Below the pieces are notes generated by a model. It ran no database searches. It saw only the letters and a program-made list of their open reading frames with translations, and was not told where the DNA came from. DNA of 64,000 bases from NCBI GenBank assembly GCA_964508655.1, contig CAZDUO010000007.1, positions 1-64,000 on the forward strand. The letters are read 5' to 3'. This document shows, one piece after another, positions 23,354-31,687 of the stretch (position 1 is the stretch's first letter; every line of letters starts with the position of its first letter). Source of the stretch: VBAS01 sp964508655 (GTDB lineage: Bacteria > Bacteroidota > Bacteroidia > Chitinophagales > Chitinophagaceae). Made by a program: the position numbers and the translations under genes.

Positions 23354-24358
23354 ATGGAAAAGCAGGCTCAAAATCATAATAAAGACCTGGCCCGCATTTT
23401 TCGCCAGATGGCGGATTGCTACCGCTATCTTGGCCCCGATGAACGCTTCCGTGCTATTGCTTATGATACAGCTTCAAAAACACTCAGCAATATGCAGGAG
23501 GCTGTGGATGTATTAGCTTCCGATTTCAAAAAGCTGGATGAGTTGAAAGGCGTGGGAGAAAGCATTGCTGAAAAAATTATCGAGTACCTTAAAACCGGCA
23601 AGATTAAAACTTTTGAAAAACTGAAAAGGCAGGTGCCAATTGCACTGCTTGAATTGCTGGAAGTGGAAGGCATCGGTCCGGCCACTTTACGGCTGGTTCA
23701 TGATGAGCTTGGCATCCAGACAAAAGAAGAGCTGATAAAAGCGCTGGAAGCAGGAAAGCTGGAAAAAATAAAAGGCTTTGCTTCAAAAAAAATTGAAAAC
23801 CTGAAAAAAGCGCTGAAGCTTGATTCGGTAAAACAGCGGATGCCGTTGAAAGTGGCGGAAAAAACCGGCAATGAAATTTTAAGTGAAATAAAAATGATTC
23901 CCGGCGTAAAACAATGCGTGCTGGCTGGCAGTCGCCGGCGGAAAAAAGAAACAGTTGGCGATATTGACATACTGATAACTGCCGATGATAAGCGGCGGAA
24001 AAAAATAATCACGAAAATTACCATGCTGCCACAGGTGGATAAAGTAATTGCATCCGGGAGCACCAAAGTCAGTTTAGTACTGAAAAAAAACAAGGCACAG
24101 GCGGATGTGCGCCTTGTTCATGATGATGAATTCGGTGCCGCCCTGCTGTATTTAACGGGAAGCAAGGAACATAATATACAGCTACGAACTATTGCAAAAC
24201 AAAAGGGATGGAAGGTGAATGAATATGGCGTGTTTGATGAAAAAACCGGCATGCGGCTGGCCGGCAGCACTGAGGAAGAAATCTATTCATTATTCGGGCT
24301 GAAATTTATTCCCCCGGAAAAAAGATTGGGTAAGGATGAATTGTTCAATGCCAAATGA
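23354..24358 (+). CDS. DNA polymerase X family protein without PHP domain
   Basis: The 334-residue protein combines an N-terminal 8-kDa-like helix-hairpin-helix region (KGVGESIAEKI, 65-75; VEGIGPATLRLV, 104-115) with a nucleotidyltransferase palm. Its catalytic carboxylates are D203 and D205 in GDIDIL and D251 in ADVRLV; the nucleotide-binding AGSRRR is at 191-196. Most bacterial PolX enzymes are near 570 residues with a C-terminal PHP exonuclease. Here the protein ends after the thumb (FIPPEKRLGKDELFNAK), so it should be a gap-filling repair polymerase without that nuclease. A regulator box precedes it. Confidence 0.9.
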   Translation: MEKQAQNHNKDLARIFRQMADCYRYLGPDERFRAIAYDTASKTLSNMQEAVDVLASDFKKLDELKGVGESIAEKIIEYLKTGKIKTFEKLKRQVPIALLELLEVEGIGPATLRLVHDELGIQTKEELIKALEAGKLEKIKGFASKKIENLKKALKLDSVKQRMPLKVAEKTGNEILSEIKMIPGVKQCVLAGSRRRKKETVGDIDILITADDKRRKKIITKITMLPQVDKVIASGSTKVSLVLKKNKAQADVRLVHDDEFGAALLYLTGSKEHNIQLRTIAKQKGWKVNEYGVFDEKTGMRLAGSTEEEIYSLFGLKFIPPEKRLGKDELFNAK

Positions 24359-24421
24359 AATGACATGGTAAGGATTCTGTTTTATTTTTAGTTTATCGGT
24401 TTATTAAAAAACGGATCACGA

Positions 24422-26086
24422 TCAGCGGATGAAGCCGGGCTGTTCATCAAAAAATTTTGATTGCTCCTTGTCGAGCAGGAAATCTTTTACAGCAAAGAGA
24501 AGTGATTTGAAACCCGTAAAAATTTCACGGTTAAAGTTCAGCATCGTGGAGATTTCTGTTTCGTTTACATGGCCGGCGGTGCTTTCGCGGTACATATACT
24601 GCAGGGTGGCAGTATAGCCGGAGGTAACAGATTGATAAATTGAAACCAGTTCCTCTGATTTGTTGGGGTTTTCATTCAGTAATAACAACTGGATGCTCTC
24701 ACAAAACGTTTCCACTTCGGGCCGGGTTTTTTTATAAAAGCCGTATTTGATGTCGTTGCTTGAATTCTGCAACTGTTCTTTATCGGGCAAAGCGTCTTTA
24801 AAACTTTTTGCTGCATACATGCCATTGCGCACAGATGACATCAGCCGGTCCAGTTTCTCCGTTTCTTCTTTATCGCTGATGGATTTCTGCAGCAGGATAT
24901 AATAGCTGTGAATTTCACCATATAGAAATTTTATGTAGTCATATTTTTCATAAACGTCATGACTTAAAAATTTTTCACTCAGTTTCATTTCCTTTTCTCT
25001 TTTATCAGCCAGCCCAAAACTGCTTTTAGCAAAATGACAGGCGGCGCCAAGAAAATGGCGGGTTTCTTCTTCCAGCGCATACAGTGCCATGGATGATTCT
25101 TTGGTGTCCACCGTATGAATAAACATGGTTTCTTCATCGGCCGAAAGGAACTTTTTTTCAAGAAAACTGCTAAAAGTGTTCAGAAACGGATAAAACAGGA
25201 TGATGCCAATCACATTCACCAGGCTTTGGAAAAAAACCAGGGCTACCAGTTTATCATTTACACCCACTACATCAGTTATAAAACGATTGACAGGTAAAAG
25301 AAAAATAAGCACCAGCGTGACATTGATGCTGTTGAATAAAAAATTTCCTAATGCCACCCTTCGCTTGGCTGATGTGCCTTTGATGCTGGCAACAAAAAGC
25401 TTGATGGTGGTGCCGATCTCAGACCCGAGGATGATAGCTGTGGAGTCAAATAGATTGATGGCGCCGGCATTCAAGGCGCTTAACGTGATGGCAATGGTGG
25501 CCGAACTGCTTTGAATAAGTGTGGTAATGATAAAACCGATGAAGAAAAAAATTATGACAGGCGATTGTTGATACTGCAGCAGATCCACCTGCTGCACGAG
25601 CCCTTCAATACCAGATTTCATGTACCCAAGCCCTACAAACAAAAAGCTGAAGCCAAGAAAAAAGCGGCTCCAGTTGTACCACGCACCCTGCCTGTTGAAT
25701 ACAGCAAAGCCAAGACCGGCAATGCCCGCTACAGGCAGCGCAATTTTTTCAATATTTACTTTAAATCCCACCAGCGCCACTATCCAGCTATCCAGCGTGG
25801 TGCCCAGGTTGGCGCCAAGAATTACAGCCAGCGCATTTTGCATGCTGATGATGCCGGCGCCCACAAATGCCAGCACCATCAGGCTCACCAGCGAGCTGCT
25901 TTGCAGCACACCGGTCACAACTGCTCCGCCGCCGATTGCCTTTAACTTGTTGGAAGTTTGTTTTTTTAAAAACAATTTGAATTTTCTTCCTGCAAGCTGC
26001 TGCAGCGATTCTTCCAGAAAACGGATGCCCAGCAGAAACACAGCCACACCGGCCAGCGCCTGCCATATATCAAATGATGTCAGCAT
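24422..26086 (-). CDS. Na+/phosphate cotransporter family protein
   Basis: The 554-residue protein has the duplicated Na/Pi-cotransport (NptA/YjbB) membrane unit. The QSSS motifs are visible in VTGVLQSSSLVSLMVLAFVG (about residue 60) and TTLIQSSSATIAITLSAL (about 190), each with a GANLGTT or GSEIGTT partner. After residue 330 a PhoU-like cytoplasmic helical region follows (EEETRHFLGAACHFAKSS onward). Expected role: sodium-driven phosphate movement across the inner membrane. The gene is convergent with polX and is preceded by a regulator box at the standard 45-bp spacing. Confidence 0.92.
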   Translation of the reverse strand: MLTSFDIWQALAGVAVFLLGIRFLEESLQQLAGRKFKLFLKKQTSNKLKAIGGGAVVTGVLQSSSLVSLMVLAFVGAGIISMQNALAVILGANLGTTLDSWIVALVGFKVNIEKIALPVAGIAGLGFAVFNRQGAWYNWSRFFLGFSFLFVGLGYMKSGIEGLVQQVDLLQYQQSPVIIFFFIGFIITTLIQSSSATIAITLSALNAGAINLFDSTAIILGSEIGTTIKLFVASIKGTSAKRRVALGNFLFNSINVTLVLIFLLPVNRFITDVVGVNDKLVALVFFQSLVNVIGIILFYPFLNTFSSFLEKKFLSADEETMFIHTVDTKESSMALYALEEETRHFLGAACHFAKSSFGLADKREKEMKLSEKFLSHDVYEKYDYIKFLYGEIHSYYILLQKSISDKEETEKLDRLMSSVRNGMYAAKSFKDALPDKEQLQNSSNDIKYGFYKKTRPEVETFCESIQLLLLNENPNKSEELVSIYQSVTSGYTATLQYMYRESTAGHVNETEISTMLNFNREIFTGFKSLLFAVKDFLLDKEQSKFFDEQPGFIR

Positions 26087-26093
26087 GGATTTA

Positions 26094-26158
26094 CTAAGCT
26101 ACACATTTGCCAGTTGAGTAATCAGTAGTCCTGTTTGCAGGGGAAATGATTTTTATCA
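26094..26158 (-). promoter_or_regulatory. Promoter of the Na/Pi gene: TGAT-N4-ATCA box plus -7 element
   Basis: TGATTTTTATCA lies at 26147-26158. The minus-strand TAGCTTAG (5 of 6 fixed positions of TAnnTTTG) is at 26101-26094. They are exactly 45 bp apart, 8 bp before the ATG. Confidence 0.45.
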
Positions 26159-26169
26159 GTGGCGGGTGT

Positions 26170-26286
26170 ATTTCAAATTGTCGCATTTGCCCCCAATCCT
26201 TTGAAGGGGAATAGCGAACTTTCAACCTGATACTCTCCTATAGGGGCCGATGGCTGATGCAGATTGAGGATGCGACAATTTGAAAT
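26170..26286. repeat. 117-bp element with perfect 17-bp terminal inverted repeats
   Basis: ATTTCAAATTGTCGCAT at 26170-26186 is the exact reverse complement of 26270-26286. The 83-bp interior contains a CCCC...GGGG hairpin (CCCCCAATCCTTTGAAGGGG) and no ORF. The size and ends resemble a MITE or a large cruciform; I cannot identify target-site duplications. Confidence 0.65.
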
Positions 26287-26321
26287 GCGCCTTCAGCGGC
26301 AGCTCTCAACCGATTCTAAAT

Positions 26322-26329
26322 TATATTTG
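26322..26329 (+). promoter_or_regulatory. -7 promoter element TATATTTG before the carboxyltransferase gene
   Basis: Full match to TAnnTTTG, 20 bp before the ATG at 26350. Confidence 0.5.
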
Positions 26330-26349
26330 CCTAATAACCGGGTCTGCAC

Positions 26350-28008
26350 ATGAACCTCTCATTTAACCGCAATGAAGATGCAATGAAAATGCTGCTGAGC
26401 GATATGCGCCGCCACCTGCATAAAATTTATGAAGGCGGTGGTAAAAAAGCTATCGAAAAACAAAAAGAAAAAAACAAGTTTACCGCAAGGGAAAGAATCA
26501 GCTACCTGGTTGATAAAGAAAAACCCTTTATTGAAATTGGCGCATTTGCCGGCCATGAAATGTATAAAGAAGAAGGCGGATGCCCGGCCGGCGGCACCGT
26601 GGCCGGCGTGGGTTATATAAGCGGCAGGCAGTGTGTAATAGTGGCTAATGATCAGACAGTGAAAGCCGGAGCATGGTTTCCCATCACGGGCAAAAAAAAT
26701 CTCCGTATGCAGGAGATTGCCATGGAAAATCATTTACCCATCATTTACCTGGTTGACAGCGCCGGTGTGTTTCTGCCCATGCAGGATGAAATTTTTCCGG
26801 ACAAAGAACACTTCGGCAGAATTTTTTACAACAATGCACGGATGAGCGCCATGGGTATAACGCAGATTGCCGCGGTGATGGGGCCCTGCGTGGCCGGCGG
26901 CGCTTACCTGCCCATCATGAGCGATGAAACGCTGATGGTGGAAGGCAATGGCTCCATCTTTTTGGCAGGGCCTTACCTGGTAAAAGCCGCCATTGGTGAG
27001 GAGGTGGATATCGAAACGTTAGGAGGCGCTGCGACGCATACGGAAATCTCCGGCATTGCCGACTACAAGTTCAAAACAGAGCAGGAATGTATGGATCACA
27101 TAAAAAGAATGGTATCCATGCTGGGTAAAAATGATAAAGCAGGTTTTGACAGAACAGAATCTTTTTTACCCAAAAAAAACCCGGAAGAAATATATGGCTT
27201 CATTCCCTACGATGGTAAGCCTTATGATATGCTGGAGATAATTAAAAGGCTGGTGGATAATTCGGATTTCGAGCAGTTCAAAGAAGATTATGGCAAAACA
27301 ATTATCTGCGGGTATGGCCGAATTGACGGTTGGGCAACAGGCATCGTAGCAAATCAACGGCTGGCGGTTAAAGCAAGGAAATCCGTCAGACCGGGACGGT
27401 CAGACGGCGGTGGAAGCGAAATGCAACTGGGCGGTGTTATTTACAATGACAGCGCTGACAAAGCAGCCCGTTTTATTCTCAATTGTAATCAGAAAAAAAT
27501 TCCGCTGGTGTTTTTGCAGGATGTAACCGGTTTTATGGTAGGCACACGCAGCGAGCAGGCAGGAATTATAAAAGACGGTGCAAAAATGGTGAATGCTGTT
27601 GCAAATTCAGTAGTGCCGAAAATTACTATCATCATCGGTAATTCGTATGGTGCCGGCAACTATGCCATGTGCGGAAAGGCTTACGGGCCCAGGTTTATTT
27701 ATGCCTGGCCCACAGCACGGATTGCCGTGATGGGTGGTGACCAGGCTGCTAAAACGCTTTTGCAAATACAGGTAAATGCAATGAAAGCCAAAGGGAAACA
27801 GGTACCTCCTGAAGAAGAACAAAAGTTGTTGGAAAAAATTACCAGCAGGTACGAAAGTCAAACTTCAGCTTATTATGCTGCCGCCAGGTTGTGGGTAGAT
27901 GATATTATTGATCCGCTGCATACACGCATGGTAATATCAGAAGCTATATCAGCGGCAAACAATAATCCTGAAAGTCCTGAATTAAAAACCGGCGTTTTCC
28001 AGGTTTAA
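26350..28008 (+). CDS. Acyl-CoA carboxylase beta subunit (methylcrotonyl-CoA carboxylase type)
   Basis: Biotin-dependent carboxyltransferase subunit of 552 residues. Signatures of the methylcrotonyl type are GGTVAGVGYISGRQCVIVAND, seen as GGTVAGVGYISGRQ, then PITGKKNLRMQEIAMENHLP, YLVDSAGVFLPMQDEIFPD, VMGPCVAGGAYLPIMSDE, QDVTGFMVGTRSEQAGIIKD and IIGNSYGAGNYAMCGKAYGP. It should act in leucine breakdown with a biotin-carboxylase partner that is not in the window. An in-frame insert near residues 342-357 (RKSVRPGRSDGGGSEMQ, where relatives have a short KKGEMQ-like link) is encoded by a 25-bp palindrome. It lies between the two crotonase-fold halves, so activity may be kept. Confidence 0.92.
   Translation: MNLSFNRNEDAMKMLLSDMRRHLHKIYEGGGKKAIEKQKEKNKFTARERISYLVDKEKPFIEIGAFAGHEMYKEEGGCPAGGTVAGVGYISGRQCVIVANDQTVKAGAWFPITGKKNLRMQEIAMENHLPIIYLVDSAGVFLPMQDEIFPDKEHFGRIFYNNARMSAMGITQIAAVMGPCVAGGAYLPIMSDETLMVEGNGSIFLAGPYLVKAAIGEEVDIETLGGAATHTEISGIADYKFKTEQECMDHIKRMVSMLGKNDKAGFDRTESFLPKKNPEEIYGFIPYDGKPYDMLEIIKRLVDNSDFEQFKEDYGKTIICGYGRIDGWATGIVANQRLAVKARKSVRPGRSDGGGSEMQLGGVIYNDSADKAARFILNCNQKKIPLVFLQDVTGFMVGTRSEQAGIIKDGAKMVNAVANSVVPKITIIIGNSYGAGNYAMCGKAYGPRFIYAWPTARIAVMGGDQAAKTLLQIQVNAMKAKGKQVPPEEEQKLLEKITSRYESQTSAYYAAARLWVDDIIDPLHTRMVISEAISAANNNPESPELKTGVFQV
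27383..27407. repeat. 25-bp imperfect palindrome inserted in frame in the carboxyltransferase gene
   Basis: Arms CCGTC-A-GACCG and CGGTC-A-GACGG flank a GGA centre. The insert encodes SVRPGRSDG, a stretch absent from the relatives I recall. It is a candidate REP-type unit captured in coding sequence. Confidence 0.6.
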
Positions 28009-28095
28009 TATTGTGGAAATCAAATAAAAAATATCTTTTTTTAAAAAGAGAAATTTAACTACTTTCACTCCATAATCAACACTAACTGAACGCTT

Positions 28096-28851
28096 ATGAA
28101 AAAATCTACCCGGTTTGGATTTTTACTCTCCATTATTTCAATCCTTACCTTAGTCCAATCTTGCCGAGATGACCGCTATCTTTTGGAACCACCTCCGGTG
28201 CCTGATCAATCGTTTGTAGAAGAATTTGACACCGCTTTGAATGCCTATAACAAAGGCTGGCGTTATATCAACAGAAGTGTGGAAATCGGGCGTCGCAGCT
28301 GGCAAAACCCCGATGGCAATTCAGGAGTTCCTTTTCTTTCTTATTCCGGTACGGGAAATGGTTACCTGTGGGCCGATTATCTTTCCACCAATTCGGCAGC
28401 CGGCGTCATCAGCAACTGGGCTGTATCGCCCGAACTGATTATGCAAAACGGTGACAAGATTATTTTTTACACCCGCACACAGTTATATTTATTTGGCGGC
28501 GACTCCACTGATTTTGTAAACAGGATGCAGGTGCGGATGAATAAATACAACACGCTGAATTGTGGCGAAGCTACCGACCCCGGTGATTTCACTGTTCCAT
28601 TGCTTGACATAAATCCTTTTTATTACGAGTTTTTAAAAAACGCATTTAACAACCCCGCCAGCCCGCTGCACCAGCAGGCCAGGCAAGCTTACCCGCATGT
28701 GTGGACACGATTTGAAGCAACGGTGGTAGGATTAAACGGACCTACAAAAGGAAGATTCGCTTTCCGGTATTTTACAGAAGATGCCGGCAGCAACGGCCGG
28801 GGATCATCCATCGGAATTGACAGCGTGGCTTATGTCAGCGTTAACCATTAA
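28096..28851 (+). CDS. Choice-of-anchor J domain lipoprotein (first paralogue)
   Basis: The 251-residue lipoprotein (SIISILTLVQSCRDD) has a jelly-roll domain of the choice-of-anchor J type. It begins SFVEEFDTALNAYNKGWRYIN and contains NWAVSPELIMQNGDKIIFYT, NRMQVRMN, DPGDFTVPLLDINPFYYE and RFAFRYFTEDAGSNGRGSSI. Such modules bind carbohydrate or surface partners outside the cell. It is about 40% like the next gene by eye, with the same order of blocks, so the two are tandem duplicates 48 bp apart. Confidence 0.85.
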   Translation: MKKSTRFGFLLSIISILTLVQSCRDDRYLLEPPPVPDQSFVEEFDTALNAYNKGWRYINRSVEIGRRSWQNPDGNSGVPFLSYSGTGNGYLWADYLSTNSAAGVISNWAVSPELIMQNGDKIIFYTRTQLYLFGGDSTDFVNRMQVRMNKYNTLNCGEATDPGDFTVPLLDINPFYYEFLKNAFNNPASPLHQQARQAYPHVWTRFEATVVGLNGPTKGRFAFRYFTEDAGSNGRGSSIGIDSVAYVSVNH

Positions 28852-28899
28852 TCTGATCATTAGATTAACTTACAAGTACTAACCATAAAAAACTAAAAA

Positions 28900-29640
28900 A
28901 TGAAATTTAAGCGTATACCAGTTTTTTATTTCATGGTTGTATCAGCTTTCACAGCTTTCTTTACTTCCTGCAAAGAAGAAACTGTGACTGCGGTTGCCAC
29001 GGTTCAACCGGCCAGCCTTTCGTACCACGAAGAGTTTGACTCTATGCAGCGGGTGGTAGATATGGGCTGGAAAGCTGTAAACATAAGTAACCCATTAGGC
29101 GGCGATAGCTGGCAGCAGGGTTCTTATGTAGCTGATAATGTAAAAGGCGGACCGTTTTATTCTCAAATACCTGCTCACTCTTACAAGGCAAGCGCCAATG
29201 AACTGGCCTTTGTGCCTTATACCTGCGGTGCAGGGTTGTCGTTTATTAATTGCTGGCTGCTTACGCCCCCGCTGGCCATGAAAAACGGAGATGTTATTTC
29301 TTTCTGGACCCGCACAAGAAGCACGGTGAGTTTTCCTGACCGCATGCAGGTGTGGCTGAACCCCAATAATGACGGTACCAATGTGGGAAGAGATGAGAAT
29401 AACACCGGCGACTTTACAATGAAGCTGCTCGACATCAATCCCACTCTTTCTCCGAGCCCCTACCCCACAGGATATCCCACTACATGGACCAAATTTGAAA
29501 TCCTGATTTCAGGCCTTCCCAATGGCAGTACGCCACAAAGACACAGGATTGGTTTCCGCTACTATGTGCAGGGTGGCGGGCCGAGCGGTTCCAATTCAGA
29601 TGAAATAGGACTTGACGATTTTGATTTTATAAGTAAATGA
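28900..29640 (+). CDS. Choice-of-anchor J domain lipoprotein (second paralogue)
   Basis: The 246-residue lipoprotein (signal VSAFTAFFTSCKEE) carries the same fold as its neighbour: YHEEFDSMQRVVDMGWKAVN, SFINCWLLTPPLAMKNGDVI, SFWTRTRSTVSFPDRMQVWL, NTGDFTMKLLDINPTLSPSP and RIGFRYYVQGGGPSGSNSDE, ending GLDDFDFISK. The pair probably makes two related surface proteins from one transcript that ends at the terminator at 29664. Confidence 0.85.
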   Translation: MKFKRIPVFYFMVVSAFTAFFTSCKEETVTAVATVQPASLSYHEEFDSMQRVVDMGWKAVNISNPLGGDSWQQGSYVADNVKGGPFYSQIPAHSYKASANELAFVPYTCGAGLSFINCWLLTPPLAMKNGDVISFWTRTRSTVSFPDRMQVWLNPNNDGTNVGRDENNTGDFTMKLLDINPTLSPSPYPTGYPTTWTKFEILISGLPNGSTPQRHRIGFRYYVQGGGPSGSNSDEIGLDDFDFISK

Positions 29641-29663
29641 ATATTTTAATTTACTGCTTAAAT

Positions 29664-29698
29664 AATCCGGCTTGATTTCTCAGCGCCGGATTTTTTAA
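29664..29698 (+). terminator. Intrinsic terminator after the choice-of-anchor J pair
   Basis: AATCCGG pairs with CCGGATT across a 15-nt loop, followed by a T-rich tail. Confidence 0.7.
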
Positions 29699-29711
29699 TT
29701 TTACAACCGTT

Positions 29712-30482
29712 ATGAAAAAATTCTTCCTGCTCGTACTCCCGGTTTGTTTTTTATCGGCTTGCAATGATTCCGGCGAGGAAGAAAATAAAATACTTTACCC
29801 AGTGTCTTCCCTTGAATTGCCCGAACGATGGAAACAGGTAAAAGAACTGGCTGACTCCATCCGGGAAGGCGACCTGGTGCTGCGCTGCGGCAATGATATG
29901 ACCAGCGAATCGCTGCGTGATTTCAGCCTGCAGGAAAAACTTTATTCCCACAGCGGCATTGCATTGATGCATGAGGGCCGCATGCATATTTACAGCAATA
30001 TGGCCGGCGACATCAATCCCGATGAAATCATGCGCCGTGATCCGTTGGACAGTTTTCTTACCCCCGCCAGCAACGTGGTGATGGGGGTTTACCGTTATGA
30101 TTTTTCCGGTGAAGAAATTGAAAAGCTCAGGACGGTAATACAAGAATATTATCAAAGCGGCCTGCGCTTCGATATGAATTTTGATCTCAGCACCGATGAT
30201 AAAATGTATTGTGCTGAAATGATTGCCAAAGCCGTGGAGAAAGCCACAGGCAGCCGGATTATATTTTCAAAAAGCATGGTGAACGACGACCTGCGTAATA
30301 AATACCTGAAAATGGCGCTGCAGAAAAAAGTAATCCCCTCGAAAAAAGCGGCCGACCAGCGTGAATACCTTGCCATTGACAACCTGTACATCAACCCGCA
30401 TTGCCGGGAAGTGAAGAAATATGTTTTTGGCACCCCGCAAAAGCCAATCAAATTTCCCACCCCAGAAAATTATAACCATTGA
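29712..30482 (+). CDS. YiiX/YebB-like NlpC/P60-type cysteine hydrolase lipoprotein
   Basis: The 256-residue lipoprotein (LPVCFLSACND) has a permuted papain-like domain. The motifs GDLVLRCG, LYSHSGIALMHEG (catalytic histidine in SHSG) and DDKMYCAEMIAKAVEKATG (catalytic cysteine) match the YiiX group of NlpC/P60-like enzymes, which cleave amide bonds in peptidoglycan, lipids or peptides. The lipid anchor puts it on the periplasmic or outer-membrane face. Its stop overlaps the rnhA start by 4 bp, so the two are coupled. Confidence 0.87.
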   Translation: MKKFFLLVLPVCFLSACNDSGEEENKILYPVSSLELPERWKQVKELADSIREGDLVLRCGNDMTSESLRDFSLQEKLYSHSGIALMHEGRMHIYSNMAGDINPDEIMRRDPLDSFLTPASNVVMGVYRYDFSGEEIEKLRTVIQEYYQSGLRFDMNFDLSTDDKMYCAEMIAKAVEKATGSRIIFSKSMVNDDLRNKYLKMALQKKVIPSKKAADQREYLAIDNLYINPHCREVKKYVFGTPQKPIKFPTPENYNH

Positions 30483-30961
30483 GCAAACCCGATGTGACCA
30501 TTTATACGGATGGCTCATCTCGGGGCAACCCCGGGCCGGGTGGCTATGGCGTTATCCTGATGGCCGGTAAGCACCGAAAAGAACTTTCGCAGGGCTACAA
30601 GCTCACCACCAACAACCGGATGGAGCTGATGGCTGTCATCGCCGGCATTGAAGCGCTGAAAAAAGACGGGCTGCGGGTGGTGATTTATTCCGACAGCCAG
30701 TACGTAGTGAATGCAGTGGAAAAAGGCTGGCTGAATACCTGGATTGCCACCAATTTCAAAGGAGGCAAGAAAAACAAGGACCTCTGGCTACGCTATTATC
30801 ATCTTTCTAAAAAACAATTCATCCGGTTTGTGTGGGTAAAAGGTCACGCAGATAATCCGTACAACAACCGCTGCGATCAACTGGCCACCCAGGCTGCCGA
30901 CAGCGGACTGCTGGCAGATGATGAGGGCTTTAATCCAAAGGCTGAAAATCTATTTGAATAA
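30479..30961 (+). CDS. rnhA: Ribonuclease HI
   Basis: Cleaves the RNA strand of RNA-DNA hybrids in replication and repair. The 160-residue protein keeps all four catalytic carboxylates: D11 in YTDGSSRGNPGPGG, E49 in NNRMELMAVI, D72 in YSDSQYVV and D133 in NNRCDQLA. The flap histidine H123 (KGHADN) is also present. The start is TTG at 30479, overlapping the TGA of the upstream hydrolase as TTGA. Confidence 0.96.
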   Translation: MSKPDVTIYTDGSSRGNPGPGGYGVILMAGKHRKELSQGYKLTTNNRMELMAVIAGIEALKKDGLRVVIYSDSQYVVNAVEKGWLNTWIATNFKGGKKNKDLWLRYYHLSKKQFIRFVWVKGHADNPYNNRCDQLATQAADSGLLADDEGFNPKAENLFE

Positions 30962-30992
30962 AAAAAACCGGGGCTTGCCGGGGGTATTTTGT

Positions 30993-31571
30993 TTACACCG
31001 ACTGCAATTCTCTTTTCAGCACACTCTTTCCCAGGTAGTAAAAACTTCCAAAGAAAACCCCGTTGAACAGCAGGGTTGAAACCAGGCTCCACTTAAAGAA
31101 AGGCAATGCAGCGGTGAAGCAGGTGATTAAACCATTGAATGATTTTTCGTAAGGCTGGTTATTAATATCGAGACCGCCACCGGCCCACACCAGAAAATTG
31201 GAAATAATAAAATAATAAACCGCACCACCCAGTGAGCCGGCAATAATGTGACTGATTTTATTTTTACTGATAAAAAACCCAATGATGGTAACCGAGGCTA
31301 TCAGCAGGTAATTCTGCCACTGGCCGCCATAAAATCCTTTTATCGGGGTCAGCCCCTGTACATATAAGAATTGATAAATAAGGTCAGAAATCAGCATGGA
31401 AAACACGGGGAATAAAAAGGCAAATCGTTTGTCGCGGCACACAGAACCGGCAAAAAGCGCCATGGCAATTTGCGGTGCAAAACCCATGGGGCGGCCATCC
31501 CATACACGATAAAGCGAAGCAGTAATGACCAGGAAAAGCAGGATGATAAAGTTGGATTTATTCAGTTTCAT
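30993..31571 (-). CDS. Integral membrane protein of the DUF6580 type
   Basis: The 192-residue protein has five to six membrane helices: FIILLFLVITASLYRV, GFAPQIAMALFAGSV, FAFLFPVFSMLISDLIYQFL, NYLLIASVTIIGFFI, HIIAGSLGGAVYYFIISNFL and SLVSTLLFNGVFFGSFYYLG. The order resembles the DUF6580/ECF-S-like membrane proteins of Bacteroidota that may import small molecules; the substrate is unknown. I start at the ATG at 31571 (MKLNKSN) rather than 21 bp upstream. A CCGG hairpin followed by eight T at 30964-30990 probably ends it. Confidence 0.72.
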   Translation of the reverse strand: MKLNKSNFIILLFLVITASLYRVWDGRPMGFAPQIAMALFAGSVCRDKRFAFLFPVFSMLISDLIYQFLYVQGLTPIKGFYGGQWQNYLLIASVTIIGFFISKNKISHIIAGSLGGAVYYFIISNFLVWAGGGLDINNQPYEKSFNGLITCFTAALPFFKWSLVSTLLFNGVFFGSFYYLGKSVLKRELQSV

Positions 31572-31687
31572 ATACAACTGGTTTCGGTACAAAAGTAATA
31601 GAATTGAACTATAACCCCATTCAAAATTTCCATGGCTGTGGATTTAAAATTCAGATGTTTGTTATGTAATTTAAAGAAATTTAAAGC

